From: Pseudomonas sp. VD-NE ins
Lineage (GTDB): Bacteria > Pseudomonadota > Gammaproteobacteria > Pseudomonadales > Pseudomonadaceae
Reading direction: 5' to 3'
Length of the DNA: 64,000 nt
Assembly (NCBI RefSeq): GCF_031882575.1
Contig: NZ_CP134772.1
Coordinates: 142,001 to 206,000, forward strand
The notes under the pieces are model-generated. The model had not been told where the DNA came from and ran no database searches. It was given only the letters and a program-made list of their open reading frames with translations. Shown here one piece after another: positions 10,062 to 18,661 of this stretch (position 1 is its first letter; each line of letters begins with the position of its first letter). The position numbers were made by a program, and so were the translations under genes.

Positions 10062-11032
10062 GTTTCGACGGTTGGCTGCCCATTCGTGTCTGGCCGGTCG
10101 ACGGGCAGTGGCGGGTGGATTGGTGCTGGTTCGGTGAGGCACCGCTGCATCAGCCGTTTTTCCGTGAGGCGGTGGACGATGCACTGCGGCTGCCCTTCAA
10201 TCAGGCGTTTCGACGGCAGACGCCGCTGTCGGCGCTGACCGAATGGCAAGCGCAAAGCCCCGGCCTCGCACCAAGCGCTTTTATTCTGCACGCCTCGCGC
10301 TGTGGCTCGACGTTGATCAGTCAGATGCTCGCGCAGCTTGACGATCACATCGTGGTGTCGGAACCGCCACCGCTGGACGCACTGTTGCGCAACGAATTGC
10401 CTGCCATCGAACGCCGGGCGGTGATCACTGGATTGCTCTCGGCTTATGGTCAGCGCCGGCGCGGTATTGAACAGCGTTTAGTGGTCAAACTCGATGCCTG
10501 GAACATCGGTGAATGGCCGCTGTTGCAGACCTGTTTCCCGGACACGCCGTGGCTGTTTCTCTATCGTGACCCGCTGGAAATTGCTGTTTCCCATCTGCGC
10601 CGTCCGGGTATGCACATGGTGCCGGGAATGCTCGGTGATTGCGTGTTGGAGGATGGTTTGCCGTTTGAAGGGCGTGAAGATTTTATCGCGCGGCGTTTGG
10701 GGCGGTTGTTGGAGGCGGGGTTGCTGCATTGTCGGGATTCGGCCGGTTTGGCGGTGAATTACAGCGAGTTGCCCGATGCGATGGCTGGGCGCTTGGCGCG
10801 ATTCTTTCGATTGAATGATGTGCAGACTCAGCAGGTGTTTGCCGCTGCCGCGCAGCATGCGAAACAGCCTTCGCAAGTGTTTTTTGCCGATGGTGAAGAC
10901 AAACGCCGCGAGGCTTCGGCGCTGTTGCAGGAACGTGTGCGCACTTTTGCGCTAGCACCATTTGAAGCCCTGGAAGAATTGCGCGGCATTCAAAAGATCG
11001 CAGCCTGCGGCAGGTCCTACATTGAAATGTGA
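10037..11032 (+). CDS. PAPS-dependent sulfotransferase family protein
   Basis: The protein has 331 residues. After an N-terminal region of about 80 residues it shows the 5'-phosphosulfate-binding loop ILHASRCGSTLISQML and the 3'-phosphate-binding stretch LFLYRDPLEIAVSHLRRPG, the two signatures of PAPS sulfotransferases. It is cytoplasmic by appearance, with no signal peptide. It probably transfers sulfate from the PAPS made by the upstream kinase to a protein, sugar or small-molecule acceptor. It is the last gene of the adhesin operon. Its final 13 residues are encoded by the left arm and loop of a REP palindrome, so the tail may be variable between strains. An ATG at 10049 is an alternative start. 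Confidence 0.82.
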   Translation: MERTMVRLSFDGWLPIRVWPVDGQWRVDWCWFGEAPLHQPFFREAVDDALRLPFNQAFRRQTPLSALTEWQAQSPGLAPSAFILHASRCGSTLISQMLAQLDDHIVVSEPPPLDALLRNELPAIERRAVITGLLSAYGQRRRGIEQRLVVKLDAWNIGEWPLLQTCFPDTPWLFLYRDPLEIAVSHLRRPGMHMVPGMLGDCVLEDGLPFEGREDFIARRLGRLLEAGLLHCRDSAGLAVNYSELPDAMAGRLARFFRLNDVQTQQVFAAAAQHAKQPSQVFFADGEDKRREASALLQERVRTFALAPFEALEELRGIQKIAACGRSYIEM

Positions 11033-11064
11033 TCCCCTGTAGGAGCTGCAGGCTGCGATCTTTT
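10992..11064. repeat. REP palindrome (GTAGGAGCTGC type), overlaps gene end
   Basis: Inverted repeat with arms near 10992-11020 and 11039-11064 (core AGATCGCAGCCTGC and its complement). The left arm lies inside the 3' end of the sulfotransferase gene. It sits between two converging operons and may serve as a transcription barrier. Confidence 0.85.
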
Positions 11065-11069
11065 GCTCT

Positions 11070-11828
11070 TCATGACTTGCCGGACAAATCCGCCATGCCC
11101 TTGAGCAACTCAATCGGCAACGGAAAGACAATCGTCGAACTCTTGTCGCCGGCAATCGAACTCAAGGTCTGCATATAACGCAACTGCATCGCCCCGGGCT
11201 GACGACCGAGCATCTCGGCAGCCTGCATCAGTTTCTCCGAGGCCTGCAATTCGCCTTCGGCGTGGATGACTTTTGCCCGCCGTTCGCGCTCGGCTTCCGC
11301 CTGTTTGGCGATGGCGCGGACCATCGATTCGTTGAGATCGACATGCTTGATCTCGACGTTGGCGACCTTGATCCCCCAGGCGTCGGTCTGCGCATCGAGC
11401 ACCTGCTGAATGTCGATATTCAACTGTTCGCGTTCGGCCAGCAGTTCATCCAGTTCGTGCTTGCCGAGCACCGCGCGCAAGGTGGTCTGGGCCAGTTGGC
11501 TGGTGGCCGAGAGAAAATCCTCGACCTGAATGATCGCTTTCTGTGGGTCGAGCACGCGGAAATACAGCACGGCGTTGACCTTCACCGACACGTTGTCGCG
11601 GGTGATCACGTCCTGCGGCGGCACATCGAGGACGACCGTGCGCAGGTCGACCCGGACCATTTGCTGAACCACCGGAATCAGCAGAATCAAGCCGGGACCT
11701 TTGACTTGCCAGAAGCGGCCAAGCTGAAACACCACGCCGCGCTCGTACTCCCGCAGGATGCGAAACGTCGAACCGGCCAAGGCAATGACCAGCAACAGCA
11801 GCGCAACAAAACCGATTTGCAGACCCAT
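11070..11828 (-). CDS. SPFH/band-7 family protein (slipin/stomatin-like)
   Basis: The 252-residue protein has one N-terminal membrane segment (residues 2-20), the band-7 domain starting at [18 protein letters not shown], and a charged helical C-terminal part ([20 protein letters not shown]) typical of oligomerising stomatins. Such proteins form membrane scaffolds, and bacterial slipins are nearly always paired with an NfeD protein, as here. The ATG at 11828 was preferred to the GTG at 11834 because it has GGAGAG at good distance. It directly follows the NfeD gene, so the two form an operon. Function in this organism is not known. Confidence 0.88.
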   Translation of the reverse strand: MGLQIGFVALLLLVIALAGSTFRILREYERGVVFQLGRFWQVKGPGLILLIPVVQQMVRVDLRTVVLDVPPQDVITRDNVSVKVNAVLYFRVLDPQKAIIQVEDFLSATSQLAQTTLRAVLGKHELDELLAEREQLNIDIQQVLDAQTDAWGIKVANVEIKHVDLNESMVRAIAKQAEAERERRAKVIHAEGELQASEKLMQAAEMLGRQPGAMQLRYMQTLSSIAGDKSSTIVFPLPIELLKGMADLSGKS

Positions 11829-11830
11829 GA

Positions 11831-12361
11831 TCACTCTCCGAGCGGCGCCGCGTCAGTCGCGGCCACTTGCAGCAACAATCCCTTGCGCCCCACCACGCGC
11901 ACCGATTGCCCGGTTTGCAGCGGGGTGGCGCTGAGCACTTGCCAGCGTTCACCTTGCAGTTGCACCCAGCCGTTGCGGGCATCGCCCGGTTGCACCGCGG
12001 TGATCGCGGTCACGCTGCCGAGCAGGCCGGCGTCGCCACTGACGGCGTGGCGCGGCCGGGTTTTCAGGGCGCGGATCAGCAGTCCGAGCAACAGTAGCGC
12101 GCTGATCAAACCGAGGCCGATCATCAACGGCACCGGCAGTTCGGCGTTGCTGAGGATCAGCGCGCCGATGACGAACATGATGATCCCGCCCAACCCGATT
12201 ACGCCGTAATTGGGCAGCGCGGCTTCGGCGATCAAAAAGACGATACCCAACGTAATCAGCCACAAACCGGCCGGACTCATCGGCGGCAACGGGGTGTCAG
12301 CGGCGAGGGCTGAGCCGCTGATCAGCAGGAGCAAGGCAAGCGCACAACATCGGCTGTTCAC
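11831..12361 (-). CDS. NfeD-family membrane protein
   Basis: The 176-residue protein has a signal-like hydrophobic N-terminus, then three to four membrane segments ([56 protein letters not shown]), and a C-terminal soluble OB-fold domain ([20 protein letters not shown]). This is the short NfeD layout without the protease domain. NfeD proteins act with slipins at the membrane; the slipin gene follows immediately. A GTG start at 12361 is chosen because GGAGGG precedes it; an ATG at 12382 would add seven residues. Confidence 0.82.
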   Translation of the reverse strand: MNSRCCALALLLLISGSALAADTPLPPMSPAGLWLITLGIVFLIAEAALPNYGVIGLGGIIMFVIGALILSNAELPVPLMIGLGLISALLLLGLLIRALKTRPRHAVSGDAGLLGSVTAITAVQPGDARNGWVQLQGERWQVLSATPLQTGQSVRVVGRKGLLLQVAATDAAPLGE

Positions 12362-12536
12362 GTGACCCTCCGCGAGCGTCATGGGCTGGTTCTTTCAGTC
12401 TAGTTGAGGGTTGTCCTGTATGAATTTTGATCAATGTGCAGATATGTCCGGTGAGCGGATTTCCCTGCGCCAGACACCCGCCGAACTAGACTCAAAGACA
12501 CGGCAACCACCGTTCAGCGCAACACCGAGGTGCATC

Positions 12537-12998
12537 ATGCGTATGGCAAAAAAAGTCCAGAGCAGCCTGAACCGCGCGCACTGCGCATACGACATCGTCG
12601 CTCACCGGCATTCATCGAGCAGCCTGGAAACCGCACGAGTCGCCGGCGTGCCCGCCGAGCGCGTGGCCAAATCGATCATCCTCGACGACCACCACGGCCA
12701 TTACCTGATGGCCGTGCTGCCGGCCAGTCGTCATCTGGACCTGAGCAAGGTACGCACCAGCGGCGAATGGCAACTGACCCGCGAAAGCAATCTGGCGCAC
12801 ATCTTCGACGACTGCGAACGCGGCGCGGTGCCGCCGCTGGGCGACTCCTACGGGCTGGACATGGTTATCGACCCGTTGCTGACGCGGCAGAAGGATATTT
12901 ACCTGGAGGCGGGCAACCACAACTATCTGCTGCACATGAGCATGCCCGAGTTTCTGAAAATGGTGCCGCATGCCGAGGTGCGGGAGTTGAGTGATTAG
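12537..12998 (+). CDS. YbaK/EbsC-type aminoacyl-tRNA deacylase
   Basis: The 153-residue protein matches the YbaK/ProX editing domain: ETARVAGVPAERVAKSIILDD, the central LMAVLPASRHLDLSKV, and the C-terminal YLEAGNHNYLLHMSMPEFLKMV. These free-standing domains hydrolyse mischarged aminoacyl-tRNAs. The ATG at 12537 follows GAGG at six bases; an ATG at 12543 is possible. It is a single gene, divergent from nfeD, with a REP element downstream. The precise tRNA substrate cannot be told. Confidence 0.85.
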   Translation: MRMAKKVQSSLNRAHCAYDIVAHRHSSSSLETARVAGVPAERVAKSIILDDHHGHYLMAVLPASRHLDLSKVRTSGEWQLTRESNLAHIFDDCERGAVPPLGDSYGLDMVIDPLLTRQKDIYLEAGNHNYLLHMSMPEFLKMVPHAEVRELSD

Positions 12999-13023
12999 GT
13001 TTTGTGGTGCCGGCACTGACGCC

Positions 13024-13088
13024 TTCGCGAGCAGGCTCGCTCCCACAGATTGATTGCATTCATCTGTGGGAGCGAGCCTGCTCGCGAA
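13024..13088. repeat. REP palindrome (GTGGGAGCGAGCCTGCTCGCG type)
   Basis: Two 25-base arms (13024-13048 and 13064-13088) are exact reverse complements around a 15-base loop. Likely forms a strong hairpin downstream of the YbaK gene. Confidence 0.92.
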
Positions 13089-13126
13089 TAATCTTCCAAA
13101 CAGCCCATTTTTGAAGGAGTTGATCA

Positions 13127-13372
13127 ATGGAAAGCCCAACGCACAACCTCCCATCACTATTCAAACAACTCGGCCTTCCCGACGAACCGGTCGACATCGA
13201 AAAATTCATCGCCACCCATTCCCCGCTCAAACCCGACCTGCATTTGGCTGATGCGTTTTTCTGGACGAAGAGCCAAGCGGATTTTTTGCGTGACGAGATT
13301 CTGGATGACGCCGATTGGGCGGAGGTGGTGGATCAGTTGGATGTGTTGTTGCGTAAGGGCAGAAGTGTGTAA
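13127..13372 (+). CDS. DUF2789 family small protein
   Basis: The 81-residue protein starts MESPTHNLPSLFKQLGLPD and contains FIATHSPLKPDLHLADAFFW and a C-terminal EILDDADWAEVVDQLD, the pattern of the DUF2789 family that is common in pseudomonads. GAAGGAG precedes the ATG. No function is known. Its stop codon lies at the edge of the first of three A-tracts upstream of the Fic gene. Confidence 0.85.
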   Translation: MESPTHNLPSLFKQLGLPDEPVDIEKFIATHSPLKPDLHLADAFFWTKSQADFLRDEILDDADWAEVVDQLDVLLRKGRSV

Positions 13373-13430
13373 AAAAAATTGTAGGAAAAGGCTGTAATGT
13401 AAAAAAAACATGCGCGATGTAAAAAAAACT
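13366..13430 (+). promoter_or_regulatory. Three phased A8-tracts upstream of the Fic gene
   Basis: TGTAAAAAAAA occurs three times, with the A8 runs at 13371-13378, 13401-13408 and 13421-13428. The spacings of 30 and 20 bases are whole helical turns, the arrangement that bends DNA. The last two copies share ATGTAAAAAAAAC. It lies directly before the Fic gene and probably contributes to promoter control or H-NS/MvaT binding (inference). Confidence 0.5.
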
Positions 13431-13458
13431 GGGCTTTAATCGTCGCAGTGAATTTTTT

Positions 13459-14949
13459 ATGTGGACGATGACGATGCCAACTGTTGGATATGCCCACCTG
13501 CGTGATGCGCTGAAGCTTAATGCATTTGCCCCCAAGCGCATTGCGATGATCAAACCGGTTACCCGGATTACCTTGATCGGTGAGTGTCTAGCGGTTCCAA
13601 ACGGCGTCGCGCCGGCACAGGGTTCGACACTTGAGCACATCTTGTTTGCTCTGAAGCATGAGGGAATAAACCTGTGCATTCTTGCTCAGGCGCTTGAAAC
13701 CGTTGAAGCGGACGAGTTGCTATGTGAGTTGAGCCGATCACCTAACGGGGTATTTATCCGCAAGGCCTGTTTTCTTTGGGAAAGTTTCACGGGCAAACAG
13801 CTGGAATATTCCGTACCGGTTCGGGGCAACGTTGTCGCTTTGTTTGATCCCAAGCGTTATGTCACCGGGCCTGCAATTCGAAATAGTCGTTGGCGGGTAG
13901 ATTTTAACGGGTTGGGGTCAATGCGTTACTGCGCCACAGTCGAGCGTACGACTGAGCTGCAGGCGCTGCTTGATCTGGACATCCTTGGTCGAGCCCAGGC
14001 TTTTATGGCGACGTTGCCGCCGGAAATGATGGATCGGGCAATCAATTGGGCCTATCTGCATGAGACCCGCGATTCTTTCGCCATTGAGAAAGAAGAGCCC
14101 AACGAAGAAAAGTCGCGCCGTTTTGTTCGGCTTCTCCGCCAAGCCCATGAGCGAACAGAGTTGAGCGAAGACTATTTGGTCGAGTTGCAGAACAGTACGG
14201 TTTCCAATCCTTTCGATAAAGCTGTGCTTTTCCGTCAAGAACAGAACCATTTACACAACGGCTTGAGAGGCGCAGCTGGCGTCAGCTATGTCCCGCCTCC
14301 ACCGCAATTGTGCAGGGAGTTGATGGACGAGTTGATGAGTTTTGCCAATCACTCAGCCAAGCAGGTTGATCCGTTGATAGCCGCAGCGGTTGTGGCTTTC
14401 GGGTTTGTCTTTCTTCACCCGTTCATGGATGGCAATGGTCGACTTTCACGTTTCCTGATTCACCAGACGCTTTGCCACTCTGGCGCTCTAAAAAATGGTT
14501 TGTTGTTACCGGTTTCCGTAGCGATGAAACACGAAGAGTCTGGCTATCTCGAAGCGTTAAAGGAGTTCTCGAAACCAGCAAGAGAGTTCTGGAATGTCAC
14601 TTGGCTGGACGCTGATCAGATGGCTTTCGATTTTATTGGGCACGACTCGATCTATCGATTCTGGGACGGGACTCAATGTGCAGAATTTACCTTGCAGATG
14701 GCCTTGCGAGCATTGGAAGTGGAGCTGCGCGAGGAGACCGAGTTTCTTGAAAAATACGACTACGTCATCAAAGAGGTGAATGGGCGTTTTGACGTACGGG
14801 GGAGCGACCTCTCGAAACTGGTAATGATGTGTCTGGACAACGGTGACAAAGTTTCAAAGCATCGACGTAAGCAGTTCCAGTTCAGCGTGCCGGAGGAGGT
14901 TTTCGATTTCATTGAGCAGAGAGCGGGTGATTTCGATTCGGTAGGCTAA
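13459..14949 (+). CDS. Fic domain protein (probable AMP transferase)
   Basis: The 496-residue protein has a Fic core with motif HPFMDGNGRLSR at residues 320-331, where His320 would be catalytic. About 115 residues before it, SFAIEKE (206-212) fits the (S/T)xxxE inhibitory helix of class II Fic proteins, so activity is probably self-inhibited. These enzymes usually transfer AMP from ATP to protein hydroxyl groups. The C-terminal part (about 390-496) is not recognised. Base composition is visibly lower in GC than neighbouring genes and the gene stands alone, which suggests acquisition. Several in-frame ATGs (13459, 13465, 13468) exist and no good ribosome site distinguishes them. No antitoxin gene is adjacent. 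Confidence 0.85.
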   Translation: MWTMTMPTVGYAHLRDALKLNAFAPKRIAMIKPVTRITLIGECLAVPNGVAPAQGSTLEHILFALKHEGINLCILAQALETVEADELLCELSRSPNGVFIRKACFLWESFTGKQLEYSVPVRGNVVALFDPKRYVTGPAIRNSRWRVDFNGLGSMRYCATVERTTELQALLDLDILGRAQAFMATLPPEMMDRAINWAYLHETRDSFAIEKEEPNEEKSRRFVRLLRQAHERTELSEDYLVELQNSTVSNPFDKAVLFRQEQNHLHNGLRGAAGVSYVPPPPQLCRELMDELMSFANHSAKQVDPLIAAAVVAFGFVFLHPFMDGNGRLSRFLIHQTLCHSGALKNGLLLPVSVAMKHEESGYLEALKEFSKPAREFWNVTWLDADQMAFDFIGHDSIYRFWDGTQCAEFTLQMALRALEVELREETEFLEKYDYVIKEVNGRFDVRGSDLSKLVMMCLDNGDKVSKHRRKQFQFSVPEEVFDFIEQRAGDFDSVG

Positions 14950-14977
14950 CCCCTGAACAGGCAATTTGTTTCAAAAC

Positions 14978-15025
14978 TTGACTGAAATTCCCCACCAATG
15001 CGATATTGATAGTTAGCAAACTAAC
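14978..15025 (+). promoter_or_regulatory. Putative promoter and MarR operator of the efflux operon
   Basis: TTGACT (14978-14983) and GATATT (15002-15007), 18 bases apart, resemble a sigma-70 promoter. Immediately downstream, GTTAG-CAAA-CTAAC (15012-15025) is a perfect inverted repeat placed where a bound repressor would block transcription. It directly precedes the marR-like gene, so autoregulation is likely. Confidence 0.5.
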
Positions 15026-15028
15026 AGT

Positions 15029-15496
15029 GTGCATTCCCCCGTGCCGAACGAACTCGACGCTCTCCAGATGAACATCAGCAGTGCCATGGTGGTGGCCGCC
15101 AGGCATTGGCGGAAGATCTGCCAGACCACGCTGGTCAACTATGGAATCTCCGAAGCCTGCGCCGTGCCGCTGTTGATGATCGGGCGGCTGGGCGAAGGCG
15201 TGCGCCAGGTTCAGGTGGCGCAGGCGGCCGGGATGGAGAGTCCGTCGCTGGTGCGTCTGCTTGATCAGTTGTGCCATTCCGGCTACGTCTGCCGCACTGA
15301 AGATGCCCAGGATCGCCGCGCCAAATGCCTGAGCCTGACCGACACCGGGCGTGAACTGGTGCAGGCGGTCGAGATCGAACTGGTGCGCTTGCGTCATGAG
15401 GTGCTTGAAGGCATCGAGCAAAGCGATCTGGAAGCTACGCTTCGGGTACTCAGAGCTTTTGAGGCGGCCAGTCCGCCTGTGGTGGTCAATTCTTGA
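15029..15496 (+). CDS. MarR-family transcriptional regulator
   Basis: The 155-residue protein has the winged-helix pattern of MarR: VQVAQAAGMESPSLVRLLDQL (recognition helix) and RTEDAQDRRAKCLSLTDTGREL (wing). It is the first gene of an efflux operon and its last bases overlap the next start (TTGA). It probably represses the operon and responds to an aromatic acid or similar ligand carried by the pump (inference). The GTG at 15029 lies only four bases after the operator palindrome; a GTG at 15041 is an alternative start. Confidence 0.85.
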   Translation: MHSPVPNELDALQMNISSAMVVAARHWRKICQTTLVNYGISEACAVPLLMIGRLGEGVRQVQVAQAAGMESPSLVRLLDQLCHSGYVCRTEDAQDRRAKCLSLTDTGRELVQAVEIELVRLRHEVLEGIEQSDLEATLRVLRAFEAASPPVVVNS

Positions 15497-17556
15497 ACGG
15501 TTTTTTCTCCGGCATTCCGCCGGCCCGCGACTGGTTCTACGGGATCCGGACTTTTGCAGCGTCGATGATCGCGCTGTACATCGCCTTGCTCATGCAAATG
15601 CCGCGTCCGTATTGGGCGATGGCCACGGTGTACATCGTTTCCAGCCCGTTTCTCGGGCCGACCAGCTCCAAGGCGTTGTACCGCGCCATCGGGACTTTTC
15701 TCGGTGCGGCAGCGGCGGTTTTTTTCGTGCCGATGTTCGTCCAGAGCCCGTATGTGCTGGTGGTGGTCATCGCGCTGTGGACGGGGATTCTGTTGTTCAT
15801 GTCCCTGCATTTGCGCACGGCCAACAGCTACGCGCTGATGCTCGCCGGTTACACCTTGCCGCTGATTGCCTTGCCGGTGGTGGATAACCCGCTGGCGGTG
15901 TGGGACGTGGCGGAAGCGCGTACGGAAGAGATTTTCCTCGGCATCGCCGTTGCTGCGGTGGTCGGTGCGATGTTCTGGCCGCGTCGTCTGGCGCCGGTGT
16001 TCAACGATGCTGTGAGCAAGTGGTTCGCCGACGCGACGACCTACAGCCTGAAATTCCTCAGCCGCGATGTGCAGCCAGAAGAAGTCACTGCGTTGCGCAT
16101 GGCCATGGTCGCCAACTTCAACAGCCTTGAGCTGATGATCGGCCAGTTGCCTCACGAAGGCTCGCGACCGCAAACCGTGCGCAACACCAAAGAATTGCGC
16201 GGGCGGATGATTCATCTATTACCGGTGATCGATGCGCTGGAAGATTCGCTCTATGCTCTCGAACGGCGCACGCCAGAGCTGGTGGAAAAATTCGAACCGC
16301 TGCTCGCCGCGACCCGAGAGTGGCTCGCGCACCAAGACGCCGATCTCGACCGCAGGCAAGCCCTGAAAAATCAGCTCGAAGCCCTGCAACCGAGCGCCGA
16401 AGCGCTGGAGGATCGCAGGCAACTGCTGTTCTCCAACTCGATTTATCGCCTCGGTGAATTCATCGATTTGTGGCAAGACTGCCGCAGCCTGCAGGACGCG
16501 ATTCTTTGCGAACGCCAGGACAGTTGGCGCGCGGTGTATCGCCACTGGCGACTGGGTCGGCTGACACCGTTTATCGACCGTGGGCTGATGCTCTATTCGG
16601 TGGCTTCGACGATTCTGGCAATCATCACCGCCTCGGTGCTGTGGATTTTGCTCGGCTGGCCGGACGGTGGCAGTGCGGTGATTCTGGCGGCGGTGGCGTG
16701 CAGCTTCTTCGCTTCGATGGACGACCCGGCGCCGCAGATTTACCGGTTCTTTTTCTGGACCGGGATGTCGGTGTTGTTCGCCAGCCTTTATCTGTTTTTG
16801 ATTCTGCCCAACCTGCACGATTTCCCGATGCTGGTGCTGGCGTTCTCGATTCCGTTCATCTGCGTCGGCACCCTGACCGTGCAGCCGCGGTTCTACCTCG
16901 GCATGCTGTTGACGCTGGTCAACACCTCGTCGTTCATCAGCATTCAGGGGGCTTACGATGCGGACTTTTTCGCCTTTGTAAACTCCAACCTGGCGGGGCC
17001 GATCGGCTTGTTGTTCGCTTTCATCTGGACGCTGGTGGCGCGTCCGTTCGGCGCCGAACTGGCGGCCAAGCGGCTGACCCGTTTCAGCTGGAAAGACATT
17101 GTGCACATGACCGAACCGGCCAACCTTGCCGAACACCGCAAATTGGGCGTGCAGTTGCTCGATCGGCTGATGCAGCACTTGCCGCGTCTGGCCCTCACTG
17201 GCCAGGACACTGGCATCGCCATGCGCGAAGTGCGCGTCGGCCTGAACCTGCTCGACTTGCTCGCCTACACCCCACGGGTGACGGGCGCGCCGAATGCTTT
17301 GTTGCAGCAAGTGGTCAGTGAAGTCGGCGAGTATTTCCGTGCTTGCCTCAAGGCTGGCGAACGCTTGCCGGCCCCGGCCCCGTTGCTGATGACCCTGGAT
17401 CGCACCCGTCGTGCGCTCAATGGCCACGGCGACGATGAAACCCGGCTAAACCTGTTGCACGCCTTGAGCGGTTTGCGTCTGGCGTTGCTGCCCGGCGTTG
17501 AATTCGTTTCCAGTGCCGAGCCCGAAGAACCGCTGCCCGATGGAGCGCCCCTATGA
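15493..17556 (+). CDS. FUSC-family inner-membrane efflux protein (AaeB-like)
   Basis: The 687-residue protein has two membrane blocks of about five to six helices each (residues about 20-165 and 365-510), separated by a long cytoplasmic helical region and followed by a soluble C-terminal domain. This is the layout of the fusaric-acid-resistance/AaeB family, which exports aromatic carboxylic acids. It starts at a TTG overlapping the marR stop, and its own stop overlaps the DUF1656 gene (ATGA), giving a fully coupled operon with a membrane-fusion protein and an outer-membrane factor. Confidence 0.9.
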   Translation: MNGFFSGIPPARDWFYGIRTFAASMIALYIALLMQMPRPYWAMATVYIVSSPFLGPTSSKALYRAIGTFLGAAAAVFFVPMFVQSPYVLVVVIALWTGILLFMSLHLRTANSYALMLAGYTLPLIALPVVDNPLAVWDVAEARTEEIFLGIAVAAVVGAMFWPRRLAPVFNDAVSKWFADATTYSLKFLSRDVQPEEVTALRMAMVANFNSLELMIGQLPHEGSRPQTVRNTKELRGRMIHLLPVIDALEDSLYALERRTPELVEKFEPLLAATREWLAHQDADLDRRQALKNQLEALQPSAEALEDRRQLLFSNSIYRLGEFIDLWQDCRSLQDAILCERQDSWRAVYRHWRLGRLTPFIDRGLMLYSVASTILAIITASVLWILLGWPDGGSAVILAAVACSFFASMDDPAPQIYRFFFWTGMSVLFASLYLFLILPNLHDFPMLVLAFSIPFICVGTLTVQPRFYLGMLLTLVNTSSFISIQGAYDADFFAFVNSNLAGPIGLLFAFIWTLVARPFGAELAAKRLTRFSWKDIVHMTEPANLAEHRKLGVQLLDRLMQHLPRLALTGQDTGIAMREVRVGLNLLDLLAYTPRVTGAPNALLQQVVSEVGEYFRACLKAGERLPAPAPLLMTLDRTRRALNGHGDDETRLNLLHALSGLRLALLPGVEFVSSAEPEEPLPDGAPL

Positions 17557-17762
17557 TCGGTGATCTGGACATCAGCGGTATTTTCCTGCCGACCCTGCTG
17601 GTGCTGATGGGCATCACTTATGTGCTGTTTTTGTTGGTGCATGGCGTGCTTCAGCGCGTGCACTTTTACCGTCTGGTCTGGCACCGGGCATTGTTCAACG
17701 TGGCCCTCTACGCGGTACTGCTGTACGGCGTGGACTCACTCAGTCGATACCTGATGACATGA
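17553..17762 (+). CDS. DUF1656 small membrane protein (AaeX-like)
   Basis: The 69-residue protein has two membrane segments (IFLPTLLVLMGITYVLFLLV and ALFNVALYAVLLYGV) and starts MIGDLDISGIFLP, typical of the DUF1656/AaeX family always found between AaeB-like and AaeA-like pump genes. It overlaps both neighbours by four bases (ATGA). Its role within the pump is not known. Confidence 0.9.
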   Translation: MIGDLDISGIFLPTLLVLMGITYVLFLLVHGVLQRVHFYRLVWHRALFNVALYAVLLYGVDSLSRYLMT

Positions 17763-18661
17763 AAAAACCGTTTTTGACCATCGGTCGCGTGGTACTGACC
17801 CTGCTGATCGTGACTTTTGCCGTTGTCCTCGTCTGGCGCATGGTGATGTATTACATGTTCGCGCCATGGACCCGTGACGGCCACATTCGTGCCGACATCA
17901 TCCAGATCGCCCCGGACGTGTCCGGACTGATCCAGCAGGTGGAAGTGAAAGACAACCAGTTGATCAAGCGTGGCCAGGTGCTGTTCAGCATCGACCAGGA
18001 TCGCTTCAAACTGGCCCTGCGTCAGGCCAAAGCGGCTGTGGCTGATCGCGAAGAAACCTTGGCTCAAGCCCAGCGTGAAGCCAAGCGTAACCGTGGCCTC
18101 GGTAACCTGGTGCCGGCCGAGCAGCTGGAAGAAAGCCAGTCGAAGGTCGCTCGCGCGCAATCGGCACTGGCCGAAGCCATGGTCACCGTGGACAGCGCTC
18201 AGCTCAACCTCGATCGCTCGGTGATCCGCAGCCCGGTGGACGGTTACGTCAACGACCGCGCGCCGCGTCCGCAGGAATTCGTCACGGCCGGGCGTCCGGT
18301 GTTGTCGGTGGTCGACAGCAATTCGTTTCACATCGACGGCTATTTCGAGGAGACCAAACTCGACGGCATTCATGTCGGCCAGTCGGTGGATATCCGTGTC
18401 ATCGGCGACCGCGCGAAATTGCGCGGGCATGTCGAAAGCATCGTTGCCGGTATCGAGGACCGCGACCGCACCAGCGGCAGCAACCTGTTGCCGAACGTCA
18501 ACCCGGCGTTCAGCTGGGTGCGGCTGGCGCAGCGGATTCCGGTGCGGATTGCCTTTGACGACGTGCCGGAAGACTTCCGCATGATCGCCGGGCGTACCGC
18601 CACGGTGTCGATCATCGAAGATTCAAAAGTCGACGATAAGAAGCAGGAGCCCGCGCAATGA
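17759..18661 (+). CDS. HlyD-family periplasmic membrane-fusion protein (AaeA-like)
   Basis: The 300-residue protein has one N-terminal membrane anchor (residues about 8-32), a lipoyl-like half-motif (APDVSGLIQQVEVKDNQLI), a coiled-coil hairpin (about 85-150) and the second half-motif (VIRSPVDGYVNDRAPRPQEF). It links the FUSC pump to the outer-membrane channel encoded next. Start overlaps the DUF1656 stop; stop overlaps the next ATG. Confidence 0.9.
   Translation: MKKPFLTIGRVVLTLLIVTFAVVLVWRMVMYYMFAPWTRDGHIRADIIQIAPDVSGLIQQVEVKDNQLIKRGQVLFSIDQDRFKLALRQAKAAVADREETLAQAQREAKRNRGLGNLVPAEQLEESQSKVARAQSALAEAMVTVDSAQLNLDRSVIRSPVDGYVNDRAPRPQEFVTAGRPVLSVVDSNSFHIDGYFEETKLDGIHVGQSVDIRVIGDRAKLRGHVESIVAGIEDRDRTSGSNLLPNVNPAFSWVRLAQRIPVRIAFDDVPEDFRMIAGRTATVSIIEDSKVDDKKQEPAQ

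Noticed and set aside
12411..12536. Upstream extension of the YbaK-type gene
   Set aside because: The extra codons do not resemble the family, and a good ribosome site lies before the ATG at 12537.
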